NCBI GenBank assembly: GCA_036510515.1
Contig: DATCDS010000155.1
Coordinates: 1 to 46,424 of the forward strand
Source: JALYSX01 sp036510515
GTDB lineage: Bacteria > Vulcanimicrobiota > Vulcanimicrobiia > Vulcanimicrobiales > Vulcanimicrobiaceae
DNA length: 46,424 bases
Direction: 5' to 3'
Part shown: positions 16,290 through 23,670 of the stretch, in pieces
Layout: the number at the start of each line of letters is the position of its first letter
How positions within the stretch are numbered: position 1 is the first letter of the stretch
Made by a program: the position numbers and the translations under genes
Notes under the pieces: model-generated
What the model was told of the DNA's origin: nothing
What the model saw: only the letters and a program-made list of their open reading frames with translations
Databases searched by the model: none

Positions 16290-17603
16290 CTATCCTACCG
16301 GGGACGCGGTCGCCGCTTCAACCCTCGCGGTCGCAGTCGGCCCCCCGGCGGCCACGATCGCCGCGACCGTGAGGAGCGCGACGGCATTGGTCGCGATCAG
16401 CAGGCCGATGACCGAGCCGATGCTAGGATGATAGGCGACGATGGCCCCCAGACCGGCCACGCAGACCACCATCAGCGGGAGCGCAAACGCCATCCGATGG
16501 ATGCCGATCGCGTAGGTCGTCAGCAGGTTGGTCAGGCTGAGCAACACCATCGCCCCCGCGTAACCGAACAGGTAGGGTATCGCGGCCGAAAACTTGCCGC
16601 TGTTGAGGACGTCGACGATAAAGCGCGGAAAGAGCGCGAAGCACGCCAGACCGACGGTCGAGAGAACGAAGACGACGCCCAAGACCGCAAACAACGTACC
16701 GCGCGTGCGCTCGCCTCGCCGAAGACGGTCGACGACCTTTGGAAGCAGCAGCGCCGGCGCGAAGCCGACCAAGAACAGCATCATCTTTCCATCGAGCGAC
16801 GCGGCCGAATAGATCCCCGCATCCGTCGCGTTGAAATAATGCTTGACGATCGCCACATCGCCATATCCGAGCAACGTCACGCAAGCGGTCGCCACCGCCG
16901 CGCCATACGTCGTTATCGCGACGCGCCGCCAGTCCACGTGCAACGGCACGTCTTGTTCGCCGCGCCGCGGAAGCCGCAACAGCGCGGCGATCGAGCCGCA
17001 AACGCCCGCGACGAGCAGACCGCCCAAGCCGCCCCCGATACCCCATCCAAGCACGACCAAGACGGCGCCCGCGATGAGGCGCGCGCTCCCGTCGGCGATC
17101 GTCGCCGCGGCGTAGCCGACGAAGTCTTGGCAGCCTTGGACGATAGCTCGCAGCGCTGCGGAGATGGCAAAAAGGCCGGTAGCTACCGCGTTGAGCACAA
17201 TGGCCCAGGACGGCACGTGAAAGAAGGCCGCAAGCGGCGCTGCCAGCAGGGCGCCAGCAAGCGCATACGCCAGCGCTAGCCACAGGAACCAGCGAACGAC
17301 GAACCGCGCCAGCGCGCGAACGTGTGCCGACCCTCCGGTCGCATACAGCTCGGCCGAGAACTTCGTGATCACGGGGCTTAGAATGGAAGCGGGAAGCAGC
17401 GCGATCACGGAAATCGAGATCAGGGCATAGAGGACGCCGTAGCGGGTCACGCCCAACTCGCGGCTGACGACCACGTGGTACAAGAAGCCGAAGATGTTCG
17501 CGCCCATCACGGCCGACATCACCAGGGCGCCGTGGCGCAGCATCTCGCTCGAGCGCATGCGCGCGAGCATGGTTCCCGCGATCCGGCCCCGCTCGTTGAC
17601 CAT
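16290..17603 (-). CDS. Polysaccharide flippase (Wzx, MOP superfamily)
   Basis: Inner-membrane protein of about 437 residues with roughly 12 hydrophobic segments. The N-terminal region (GANIFGFLYHVVVSRELGV, then RYGVLYALISI) is the usual opening of Wzx-type O-unit translocases. It probably flips undecaprenyl-linked oligosaccharide to the periplasmic side. Start is uncertain: I use ATG at 17603; the frame is open to 17657 and another ATG lies 11 codons inside. It heads the minus-strand run, with 4 nt to kamD, and faces the sigma-factor gene across a short divergent gap. Confidence 0.85.
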   Translation of the reverse strand: MVNERGRIAGTMLARMRSSEMLRHGALVMSAVMGANIFGFLYHVVVSRELGVTRYGVLYALISISVIALLPASILSPVITKFSAELYATGGSAHVRALARFVVRWFLWLALAYALAGALLAAPLAAFFHVPSWAIVLNAVATGLFAISAALRAIVQGCQDFVGYAAATIADGSARLIAGAVLVVLGWGIGGGLGGLLVAGVCGSIAALLRLPRRGEQDVPLHVDWRRVAITTYGAAVATACVTLLGYGDVAIVKHYFNATDAGIYSAASLDGKMMLFLVGFAPALLLPKVVDRLRRGERTRGTLFAVLGVVFVLSTVGLACFALFPRFIVDVLNSGKFSAAIPYLFGYAGAMVLLSLTNLLTTYAIGIHRMAFALPLMVVCVAGLGAIVAYHPSIGSVIGLLIATNAVALLTVAAIVAAGGPTATARVEAATASPVG

Positions 17604-17682
17604 GCGAGCCTGTTGCGCCGCTGTTGGGGGGCAATCCCGTCCCGGCGCGTGTAACAACGGGGCCTCGCGGCGGTAAGAAGGC
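17604..17682. promoter_or_regulatory. Short divergent promoter region
   Basis: A 79-nt gap between the flippase/kam run (left) and the ECF sigma operon (right) must carry promoters for both. On the plus strand TGTAAC (about 17650) followed about 16 nt later by GGTAAG could be an ECF-type -35/-10 pair for autoregulation. It is weak and would give a nearly leaderless mRNA. Nothing convincing was found for the other direction. Confidence 0.3.
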
Positions 17683-18336
17683 GTGAAGGAACCGAATCGG
17701 GAGGGGATGACGACCGGGGAGCGGAGTGACGAGGCCCTCGTACGGCAGATTCAAGAAGGCGACCGCGAGGCATTTTCGGTCCTGGTGGACCGTTACAAGC
17801 GCGGCATCGCCAACTTCATCGGCGCCGCCGTGCGAAGCCCGTCCGACGTGGCCGATCTCTCGCAGGAAACGTTCTTGCGAGCCTACGCGCACCTGGGCAC
17901 GTTCAATCCGCAACTGGGAAAGTTTTCGACCTGGATCTTCCAAATCGCCCGCAACGTGATCCGCACGCATTTGGGCAAGTCCTTGCGTCGCCCGGCGGCC
18001 CAAGAACTCCCCGAAGATCGGACGCTCGAAACCGCCCTGGCAGACCTCTCGACCGAATCGGATCCGTCAGGGGGAGTCCTGCGCGAGGAAAGCGAGCGCG
18101 AGTTGCGCGAGGCCTTGAGCGAACTTCCGGAACGAACGAGGACGGTACTGGCTTTGCGTTACTTCGACAACCTGGAATATCACGCGATCGCATCGGCGAT
18201 GGGATTGTCGTTGGGCAACGTGAAGACGTTGATTCACCGCGGAAAGATCGCGCTGGCGCAAAAGATGCGCGCGCGCGAATCCCGCGCGATGGCGCGCCCG
18301 CCGATCGGAGGTGTCCGTGCGCTGCTCCTCGTGTGA
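17683..18336 (+). CDS. ECF (group IV) RNA polymerase sigma factor
   Basis: Sigma-70 family extracytoplasmic-function factor of about 217 residues. Region 2 runs from about residue 30 to 95 (FSVLVDRYKRGIANFI, DVADLSQETFLRAYAHLGTF, FSTWIFQIARNVIRTHL). Region 4 spans about residues 145-200 (LPERTRTVLALRYFDNLEYH, then an HTH ending SLGNVKTLIHRGKIAL). The GTG at 17683 or the ATG at 17707 could start it; the latter has GGGAGGGG almost touching it. The next gene overlaps it by 20 nt and encodes a membrane anti-sigma factor, so this is a classical sigma/anti-sigma pair responding to an envelope signal. Confidence 0.93.
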   Translation: MKEPNREGMTTGERSDEALVRQIQEGDREAFSVLVDRYKRGIANFIGAAVRSPSDVADLSQETFLRAYAHLGTFNPQLGKFSTWIFQIARNVIRTHLGKSLRRPAAQELPEDRTLETALADLSTESDPSGGVLREESERELREALSELPERTRTVLALRYFDNLEYHAIASAMGLSLGNVKTLIHRGKIALAQKMRARESRAMARPPIGGVRALLLV

Positions 18337-18874
18337 ACGTCTGCTCGCCGCCTACGCCGACGCGACGCTGACGCCGCGCGCGTCGGCCCAGGTTGCCGGT
18401 CACGTGGCCGGATGTGCGACATGCACCTCGCTGCTCGAAGAGTTGCGCGTCGTGGACGCGCTGCTGACGACCGCCAAGCCGGCCGAGTTGCCGATCAACT
18501 TTACGTTCGCGGTGATGGCCGACGTGCGCGAGCTGCCGTTGCCGGCTGCGCAGCGATTCGCCTGGTGGGCCGCGACGACTGCATATTTGGCGCTCGCGTG
18601 GGCGGTCGCCATGGCCTTGCTGCTGGGCGCTAGCGCCGGCGCGCGCGCCGCAACCGTTTCGCTCTTGGCGACGCTCTGGTCGCAGACGGCAAGCGCGGGT
18701 GCGGCGTTGACGGCTGCGTCCCACGCGCTGGGAACGACCACGCCGGTCGCCATGGCCGTCGCCACGCTAGTCTTGTTCGCCGACGCGCTCGCGTTCGCGG
18801 CCATCTTTTATTTCTACCGAAACGTTCGGCCGCGGCTGGCCGCCGTCGTCGTCAGGAGCAGGGAGGTCCGATGA
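18317..18874 (+). CDS. Membrane anti-sigma factor with zinc-binding (ZAS/putative zf-HC2) domain
   Basis: About 185 residues. The N-terminal zinc-binding anti-sigma domain shows CSSC, then HVAGCATC about 30 residues on, giving the H-x3-C-x2-C arrangement. Two or three hydrophobic segments follow (AWWAATTAYLALAWAVAMAL region and VAMAVATLVLFADALAFAAI). I chose GTG at 18317 because GGAGG lies 5 nt upstream; the GTG at 18311 overlaps that site. It should bind the co-encoded sigma factor at the inner membrane and release it on a signal. It overlaps the sigma gene by 20 nt and the next gene by 4 nt (ATGA). Confidence 0.88.
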   Translation: MRCSSCERLLAAYADATLTPRASAQVAGHVAGCATCTSLLEELRVVDALLTTAKPAELPINFTFAVMADVRELPLPAAQRFAWWAATTAYLALAWAVAMALLLGASAGARAATVSLLATLWSQTASAGAALTAASHALGTTTPVAMAVATLVLFADALAFAAIFYFYRNVRPRLAAVVVRSREVR

Positions 18875-19716
18875 ACCCGCGCGTTGCGATGCTGTTTTCT
18901 TTACTGACCGGTGCGCTGCTGTTGGTCTGCGCGCGCCCGGCGCTTGCAACGCCGCAAATGATCGATCACGGCGGCGTCTACTGGGGCGACGTCTTCGTCG
19001 ATCGCGGTCAGGTCGTTCACGGCGACATCACGGTCCTGCGCGGCGACGCGATCGTCGAAGGTGTAGTCGATGGGAACCTCAACGTTCTCGATGGCAACGT
19101 CGACGAACGCCCGGGCTCGCAGATTCTCGGCCAGGTCAATCAGGTCGGCGGCGATGCGCCGTTCGTCACGCCCTTCGCACCGCACGGATTGAGCCACTGG
19201 CGCCTGACGTGGGGAATCTTTGCAGACGTCGTCGTCTTGCTGGCGTTCTTGCTGTTTCCGACGCGCGTGCGCACGGCGCTCGGCCGGCTCGAGCATCATC
19301 CGGGATTGTGCGGCGCCATCGGTCTGGGCGGTTTCGTGGCGGTGATCCCGCTCATGATTTTCCTGATCATCACCATCGTACTCATCCCGCTCATTCCCGT
19401 GGAAATGATCGCGCTGGTCGTGGGCGTCTTTATCGGCAAGGCCGCGATCTCGCTGCTGGTCGGCCGGCGGTTGTGCGTGATGCTCGGACCCAACGCCGCC
19501 CCATCGGAAACCGTCGCCCTGATCGTCGGCTTGGTCCTGGTGACCGCGGCCGAACTGGTCCCCGTGCTCGGAGGCCTGGTGACCCTGCTGGTTTGGCTGA
19601 TCGGCTTGGGCGCGGCGATCCTCACCTTCGTCAACGAGCACACGTTCAGCGGCCAAACCCCGGCGACCGGCACGGTGCCGCCGCCCATAGCTGGCCCGCC
19701 CATGACCGTCGCCTAG
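18871..19716 (+). CDS. Bactofilin-like polymer-forming domain fused to membrane segments
   Basis: A 281-residue protein. A signal peptide ends near PALA about residue 26. An extracytoplasmic repeated-strand segment follows (GVYWGDVFVDRGQVVHGDI, VEGVVDGNLNVLDGNVDE, GQVNQVGGDAP), which resembles the right-handed beta-helix of bactofilin/polymer-forming proteins. Four or so hydrophobic helices follow from about residue 110, ending in a Pro/Thr-rich tail. Proteins of this layout often accompany ECF sigma/anti-sigma pairs and are of unknown function. A strong GGGAGG site precedes the ATG, which overlaps the anti-sigma stop, so the three genes are one operon. Confidence 0.82.
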   Translation: MNPRVAMLFSLLTGALLLVCARPALATPQMIDHGGVYWGDVFVDRGQVVHGDITVLRGDAIVEGVVDGNLNVLDGNVDERPGSQILGQVNQVGGDAPFVTPFAPHGLSHWRLTWGIFADVVVLLAFLLFPTRVRTALGRLEHHPGLCGAIGLGGFVAVIPLMIFLIITIVLIPLIPVEMIALVVGVFIGKAAISLLVGRRLCVMLGPNAAPSETVALIVGLVLVTAAELVPVLGGLVTLLVWLIGLGAAILTFVNEHTFSGQTPATGTVPPPIAGPPMTVA

Positions 19717-19762
19717 GACCGGCTCCGAGGAAGGTCCGGAGAAGTCTGAAACTACTGGCCTG

Positions 19763-20971
19763 ATGTCTGCCATCTCTCGGGCCGCTCGATTCGCGGAACG
19801 CACCTCGCGATTGCGCGCTTCGTCTATCCGCGAGATGCTCAAGGTCACCCAGCAACCCGATGTCATTTCGTTCGGGGGCGGCCTGCCGGCTCCCGAACTC
19901 TTCCCCATCGAAGCGATCGTCGAATGTACGCGCGAGGTGATGGACCTCTACGGACCGCAGGCGCTGCAGTACAGCCTGACCGAGGGCATACCGCAGATGC
20001 GCGAGTGGGTCGCGCGGCGACTGACGCAGCGTTTCGGTCGGCCGATCGGCGCGCGCGACGCGATCATGGTCAACGGCTCGCAGCAAGGGCTCGATCTGCT
20101 CGGCAAGATCTTTCTGGATCCCGGCGATCACGTCGTCCTCGAACATCCGTCCTACCTGGGCGCGATCCAGGCCTTCGACGCCTATCAGGCGCGCTATCTC
20201 GCGGTCGATACCGACGAAGACGGGATGATTCCAGAATCGCTCGAGCGCGTGATCGAGCGCGCCGACCCGTTTCCCAAGATGGTCTACCTGATTCCGAATT
20301 TCCAAAACCCCACCGGGAGAACGCTGGCGCTGGACCGGCGCGAGCGCATCGTGCGGATCTGCGAAGCCTTCGACGTTCCGCTGATCGAAGACGACCCGTA
20401 CGGCGAGTTATGTTTTGAGAACGAAGCGCTGCCCGCGCTGAGCTCGTACGCCTCGACCGGAACGATCGTTTACCTGGGCACCGGCAGCAAAATCATGGCG
20501 CCCGGTCTGCGCGTCGCGTGGGCGGTCGTTCCGGACGCCGACGTTCGCGAGAAACTGGTGTTGGCCAAGCAGGGCGCCGATCTTCACTCAGGGTCGCTGG
20601 CGCAGTACCTGTTCTTTCAATACGTCTCGCGCGAGGATGCGTTTGAAGCCCACATACGGCGCATCGTCGATACGTATCGCCGCCGGCGCGACGTCATGCA
20701 CGCCGCCCTCACCCGGTTCATGCCCGCGGGCGTCGGCTTCAATCGCCCGCAGGGGGGCATGTTCCTGTGGGCGACGGTCGCCGGCATCGACACGCAGGCG
20801 CTGCTCGAAGTCTGCGCGCGCGATAAGGTCGTCTTCGTGCCGGGGGTCAGTTTCTATCCCAATCGCGACGTCCACGACGGCATGCGGCTAAACTTCTCGA
20901 ACTCCGGGGAAGAGTTGATCCAGGTCGGCATAGAACGCATGGCCCACGCCGTCCGTTCGTTCGCCCGTTAG
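19763..20971 (+). CDS. PLP-dependent aminotransferase, 2-aminoadipate (LysN)-like
   Basis: Fold-type I aminotransferase of 402 residues. ERTSRLRASSIREMLKVTQ and ISFGGGLPAPELFP are the typical opening of the LysN/2-aminoadipate aminotransferase group. PNFQNPTG (Asn182), EDDPYGEL (Asp211, Tyr213) and the PLP-binding Lys243 in GTGSKIMAPGLRVAW are present, as is a C-terminal Arg in MRLNFSNS. Members act on 2-aminoadipate, leucine, aromatic or kynurenine-type substrates, so the exact reaction is not settled. It lies 46 nt behind the bactofilin-like gene with no terminator between. The GSP17M-like gene starts 11 nt after its stop. Confidence 0.93.
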   Translation: MSAISRAARFAERTSRLRASSIREMLKVTQQPDVISFGGGLPAPELFPIEAIVECTREVMDLYGPQALQYSLTEGIPQMREWVARRLTQRFGRPIGARDAIMVNGSQQGLDLLGKIFLDPGDHVVLEHPSYLGAIQAFDAYQARYLAVDTDEDGMIPESLERVIERADPFPKMVYLIPNFQNPTGRTLALDRRERIVRICEAFDVPLIEDDPYGELCFENEALPALSSYASTGTIVYLGTGSKIMAPGLRVAWAVVPDADVREKLVLAKQGADLHSGSLAQYLFFQYVSREDAFEAHIRRIVDTYRRRRDVMHAALTRFMPAGVGFNRPQGGMFLWATVAGIDTQALLEVCARDKVVFVPGVSFYPNRDVHDGMRLNFSNSGEELIQVGIERMAHAVRSFAR

Positions 20972-20975
20972 GAGG
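20970..20975 (+). promoter_or_regulatory. Strong ribosome binding site overlapping a stop codon
   Basis: AGGAGG, overlapping the aminotransferase stop (TAG at 20969-20971) and 7 nt before the GTG at 20983. It fixes the start of the following small gene and implies coupled translation. Confidence 0.75.
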
Positions 20976-20982
20976 TTTTGGA

Positions 20983-21444
20983 GTGGCACTGGTAACCGGA
21001 ATTTTGGCTACCTGCGATCCGCAGGAGATCGCGCGAGCGTTGTCCGCGCAGAATATCGACCCGGGCACGGTCAAGGTCGTCACTAAAGATGCCCCGTCGC
21101 AGGCGCACGACGATTCGATCATCGATTTCATCTACGTGGCCCAAGCCCAAGAGGCCAACGATTTCTCGGACGACATGACGCACGGTACGGGCATGATGTC
21201 CGATTCGGGCGGCACGGGCGTCCCCGGAATCGGTGGGCGCAGCGCCAGTCTTTCCTCGATCGCGTCGTCGCATGGCGACCGGCTGAACTTTCTCTCAGCC
21301 TTCGCCATCCCGCGCGATCAAATCGAAAACTACAACGACGCCATCGCCGACGGCCGCTGCGTGGTCGTCTGCCAAACCACCGACGCGGCCACGGTCGCCG
21401 ACTCGTTCCGCGCCGCCGGACTGCGCAACGTCAAGACGTTTTAG
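20983..21444 (+). CDS. Small GSP17M/YflT-like stress protein domain
   Basis: 153 residues in two parts joined by a Gly/Ser/Met-rich linker (about residues 67-90). The C-terminal part has the pattern of the general-stress-protein 17M domain (FAIPRDQIENYNDAIADGR, then VVVCQTTDAATVADSFRAAG), in which a short amphipathic helix precedes two strands. The N-terminal part (ATCDPQEIARALSAQNIDPG) looks like a partner of the same fold. Function of the family is unknown. The GTG start is well supported by AGGAGG. It ends 2 nt before the oppositely oriented lipoprotein remnant. Confidence 0.75.
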   Translation: MALVTGILATCDPQEIARALSAQNIDPGTVKVVTKDAPSQAHDDSIIDFIYVAQAQEANDFSDDMTHGTGMMSDSGGTGVPGIGGRSASLSSIASSHGDRLNFLSAFAIPRDQIENYNDAIADGRCVVVCQTTDAATVADSFRAAGLRNVKTF

Positions 21445-21446
21445 CC

Positions 21447-21739
21447 TTAGGGTACGATCTTCCCGATCTTCCCACGGTACTCCGTAAACCAGAGGTTGCC
21501 GTCGGGTCCGGCGGCGATCGCGCCCGGTTCCGAATTGAGCGTCGGTGTGGGATATTCCACGAAGCTTCCGGTCGTCGTCATCTTGCCGATCCGATCGTAG
21601 GCGCCCTCGCTGAACCACAAGTTACCGTTCGATCCCGTGGCCATGCGCAAAACGGGCGGCCGTGCCGACGGCAACCCAGAGCATCCGCCAACGAATATCA
21701 ATCCAAGCAAACCGGCTATTGTAAGGTCGAAATCCTCAT
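21447..21739 (-). pseudogene. Remnant of a tectonin/Vgb-like lipoprotein (frameshift plus internal deletion)
   Basis: The ATG at 21739 begins ATGAGGATTTCG, identical to the neighbouring paralogue's start, but lacks one base just after it. The frame therefore stops after seven codons (TTA CAA TAG). The next frame carries a clear lipobox (GLIFVGGCSGL) and then jumps straight from the post-lipobox region into Vgb-like repeat text (NLWFSEGAYDRIGKM, then NLWFTEYRGKIGKIVP). The whole tectonin domain, the linker and about five repeats are missing. Together these show a decayed copy of the array. It lies 47 nt beyond the stop of the intact neighbour. Confidence 0.8.
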
Positions 21740-21786
21740 TGTGCAAACGCGTTCCAATAAAGATTGTCCGCGCCTGCTCCGATGGG

Positions 21787-23613
21787 TTACGGCGTGATTT
21801 TCCCGATTTTGCTGCGAATTTGTTCGACGAACCAAACGTTTCCACCCGGACCCGCGGCGATCCCATAAGGGCTCGCATCACCGGTCGGAATCGGATATTC
21901 GGTAATCGTTCCCGCCGTCGTTATTTTCCCAATGTTGTTCACGCGTCCGCCGCTTTCCGTGAACCACAGGTTGCCGTCCGGACCCGCCGCAATGCCAAGC
22001 GGTTGAGCGTTCACCGCAGCAAGCGAATATTCCGTGGTCACGCCGCTTGTCGTGATCTTCCCAATCTTGTTCCCAAACGTTTCAACAAACCAGAGGTCGC
22101 CATCCGGCCCCGCCGTGATACCCGTGGGGAACGCGTCCTTGGTCGGAGTCGGATATTCGGTGATTTCGCCGCTTGGCGTGATTTTCGCAATCTGGCTCGC
22201 AAATTGTTCGGTAAACCAGATGTTGCCGTCGGGCCCCTCGGCGATGCCGACCGGGCTGGGGTTGCCCGGCGCCGGAATCGCGTATTCGGTAATCGAGCCG
22301 CCCGTTGTGATCTTTCCGATTTTGTTGGCACTGTTTTCGGTGAACCACAAGTTCCCGTCAGCGCCCGCAGCAATCTGGAACGGGGCACTATTTTGCACCG
22401 GAAGGGCGTATTGGGTAAGCGATCCGCCCATCGTCATCTCGCCGATGCGGCCGTCGCCATTTTCAGCAATCCACATATTGCCATCCGAGCCCGCGGCGAT
22501 ACCGTAAGGCCCAGAACTCTGCGGAAGCGAGAACTCGATAAAGGCCCCGCTGGGCGTTATCCTGCCAATCTTGCTTGAGGTTCCTTCGGTAAACCACATA
22601 TTGCCGTCGGGGCCCGCGGCGATTTGGGAAGGAGTCGAATCGTTCGTCGGAATTTGATACTCGGTGATCGGCGTGGAGGTGACCGTCGCGAAAGAGATGG
22701 CGCCGGCGGCATCGACGCGGTAAACCTTCCCACCATTGCTTGAAATGCTGGTTGCACTTGCTGGCTCCGCGCTCGGGTTCTGCGTCTTCAAGTCAGAGTA
22801 GGAGATAGCGTTGCCCGCCGAAGTCGCCGGATAGCTGAGTGCAAACAACCCACCGATCGTCGTCGGCGCGACCGTTGAGGCGGCGCCGGGCAGTTGCGCG
22901 AAGCTCTCGTCGCCGTTCTCGTAGTAAATGGAACCTTGCGAATTCAGCACGTAGAAGCCGCCGGGCGAAATCGTTCCTCCCGAGAGCGTGTATGCCCCGG
23001 TGTCGAACGACGCAGCAATTGCTACACCTTCACCCGTGACCTGCGACCAGGCTCCGCCGACGTTGTGCCAGATGGCTTGATCGCGCCCTAACGCATTTCC
23101 GTTGGAGAGGACGTAGAAGGAACCGTCCGCTGCGGCGGTGACCCCGCTCGCACCTCCGGCGATGCCAGTCCATACGCCGTCGCTATACCGGTAAATGCCG
23201 CCGGCGGAGTTGACCGCGAACAGCGTGCCATCGGGTGCGACGGATATCTGAGAGGCCATTCCCGAGATGTTGGCCCAGCTGCCGCTTGCGTAGTGCCAGA
23301 TATATTTGTCGGGGCCGCTGGGGCCATCGGAGAGTACCCACAACGAACCGTCGGGAGCGGCGGCCGCAAGGCTCGCGGATCCCGGAATCGGCGTCCACTC
23401 TGGCTGAACGACGGCCTGAGGTCGCACGGCCATCGCACTTGCCGGAAGAATTGCCGTGTGCGCCATTGGCGGCGGAATGATCGATCCGGGCGAGATCGAC
23501 CTCGGCGTCCCCATGCGCGAAGCGCGAGGGGGACCTGATTGCAATCCGGAACAGCCGGCGACGAATATTAGCGCAAACAAGCCGGCGGTTGTAAGGCGCG
23601 AAATCCTCATCAT
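21787..23613 (-). CDS. Lipoprotein: tectonin-like propeller plus seven Vgb-like blades
   Basis: About 608 residues. A signal peptide with lipobox FVAGC is followed by a conserved Pro-rich linker (SISPGSIIPPPMAHTAILP). Six blades of about 40 residues of tectonin type come next (IPGSASLAAAAPDGSLWVLS, YIWHYASGSWANISGMAS, AIWHNVGGAWSQV and so on; the sixth is degenerate). Then come seven repeats of about 42 residues with the core AGPDGNLWFTE, as in virginiamycin B lyase and related propellers. The Vgb-like half contains no histidine, so the catalytic histidines of true lyases are absent. It is probably a surface binding or adhesive protein. Start: tandem ATG ATG at 23613/23610. Confidence 0.85.
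   Translation of the reverse strand: MMRISRLTTAGLFALIFVAGCSGLQSGPPRASRMGTPRSISPGSIIPPPMAHTAILPASAMAVRPQAVVQPEWTPIPGSASLAAAAPDGSLWVLSDGPSGPDKYIWHYASGSWANISGMASQISVAPDGTLFAVNSAGGIYRYSDGVWTGIAGGASGVTAAADGSFYVLSNGNALGRDQAIWHNVGGAWSQVTGEGVAIAASFDTGAYTLSGGTISPGGFYVLNSQGSIYYENGDESFAQLPGAASTVAPTTIGGLFALSYPATSAGNAISYSDLKTQNPSAEPASATSISSNGGKVYRVDAAGAISFATVTSTPITEYQIPTNDSTPSQIAAGPDGNMWFTEGTSSKIGRITPSGAFIEFSLPQSSGPYGIAAGSDGNMWIAENGDGRIGEMTMGGSLTQYALPVQNSAPFQIAAGADGNLWFTENSANKIGKITTGGSITEYAIPAPGNPSPVGIAEGPDGNIWFTEQFASQIAKITPSGEITEYPTPTKDAFPTGITAGPDGDLWFVETFGNKIGKITTSGVTTEYSLAAVNAQPLGIAAGPDGNLWFTESGGRVNNIGKITTAGTITEYPIPTGDASPYGIAAGPGGNVWFVEQIRSKIGKITP
21790..22675 (-). repeat. Seven tandem ~126-nt repeats coding Vgb-like blades
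   Basis: Seven in-frame units of about 42 codons, each with a variant of GPDGNLWFTE, then GKITxxGxITEYxIPT. Seven is the blade number of Vgb-type propellers. Such direct repeats offer substrate for unequal recombination, consistent with the deletion remnant next door. Confidence 0.8.
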
Positions 23614-23670
23614 CCGGGTGCGTTCGAGCAACGGTTGTTTGCACCTTCGACGGCGACTATGAGAATGACG

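Noticed and set aside
16110..18003. Long frames on both strands across the flippase gene
   Set aside because: Low-complexity Arg-rich products; the flippase has coherent transmembrane segments and family motifs.
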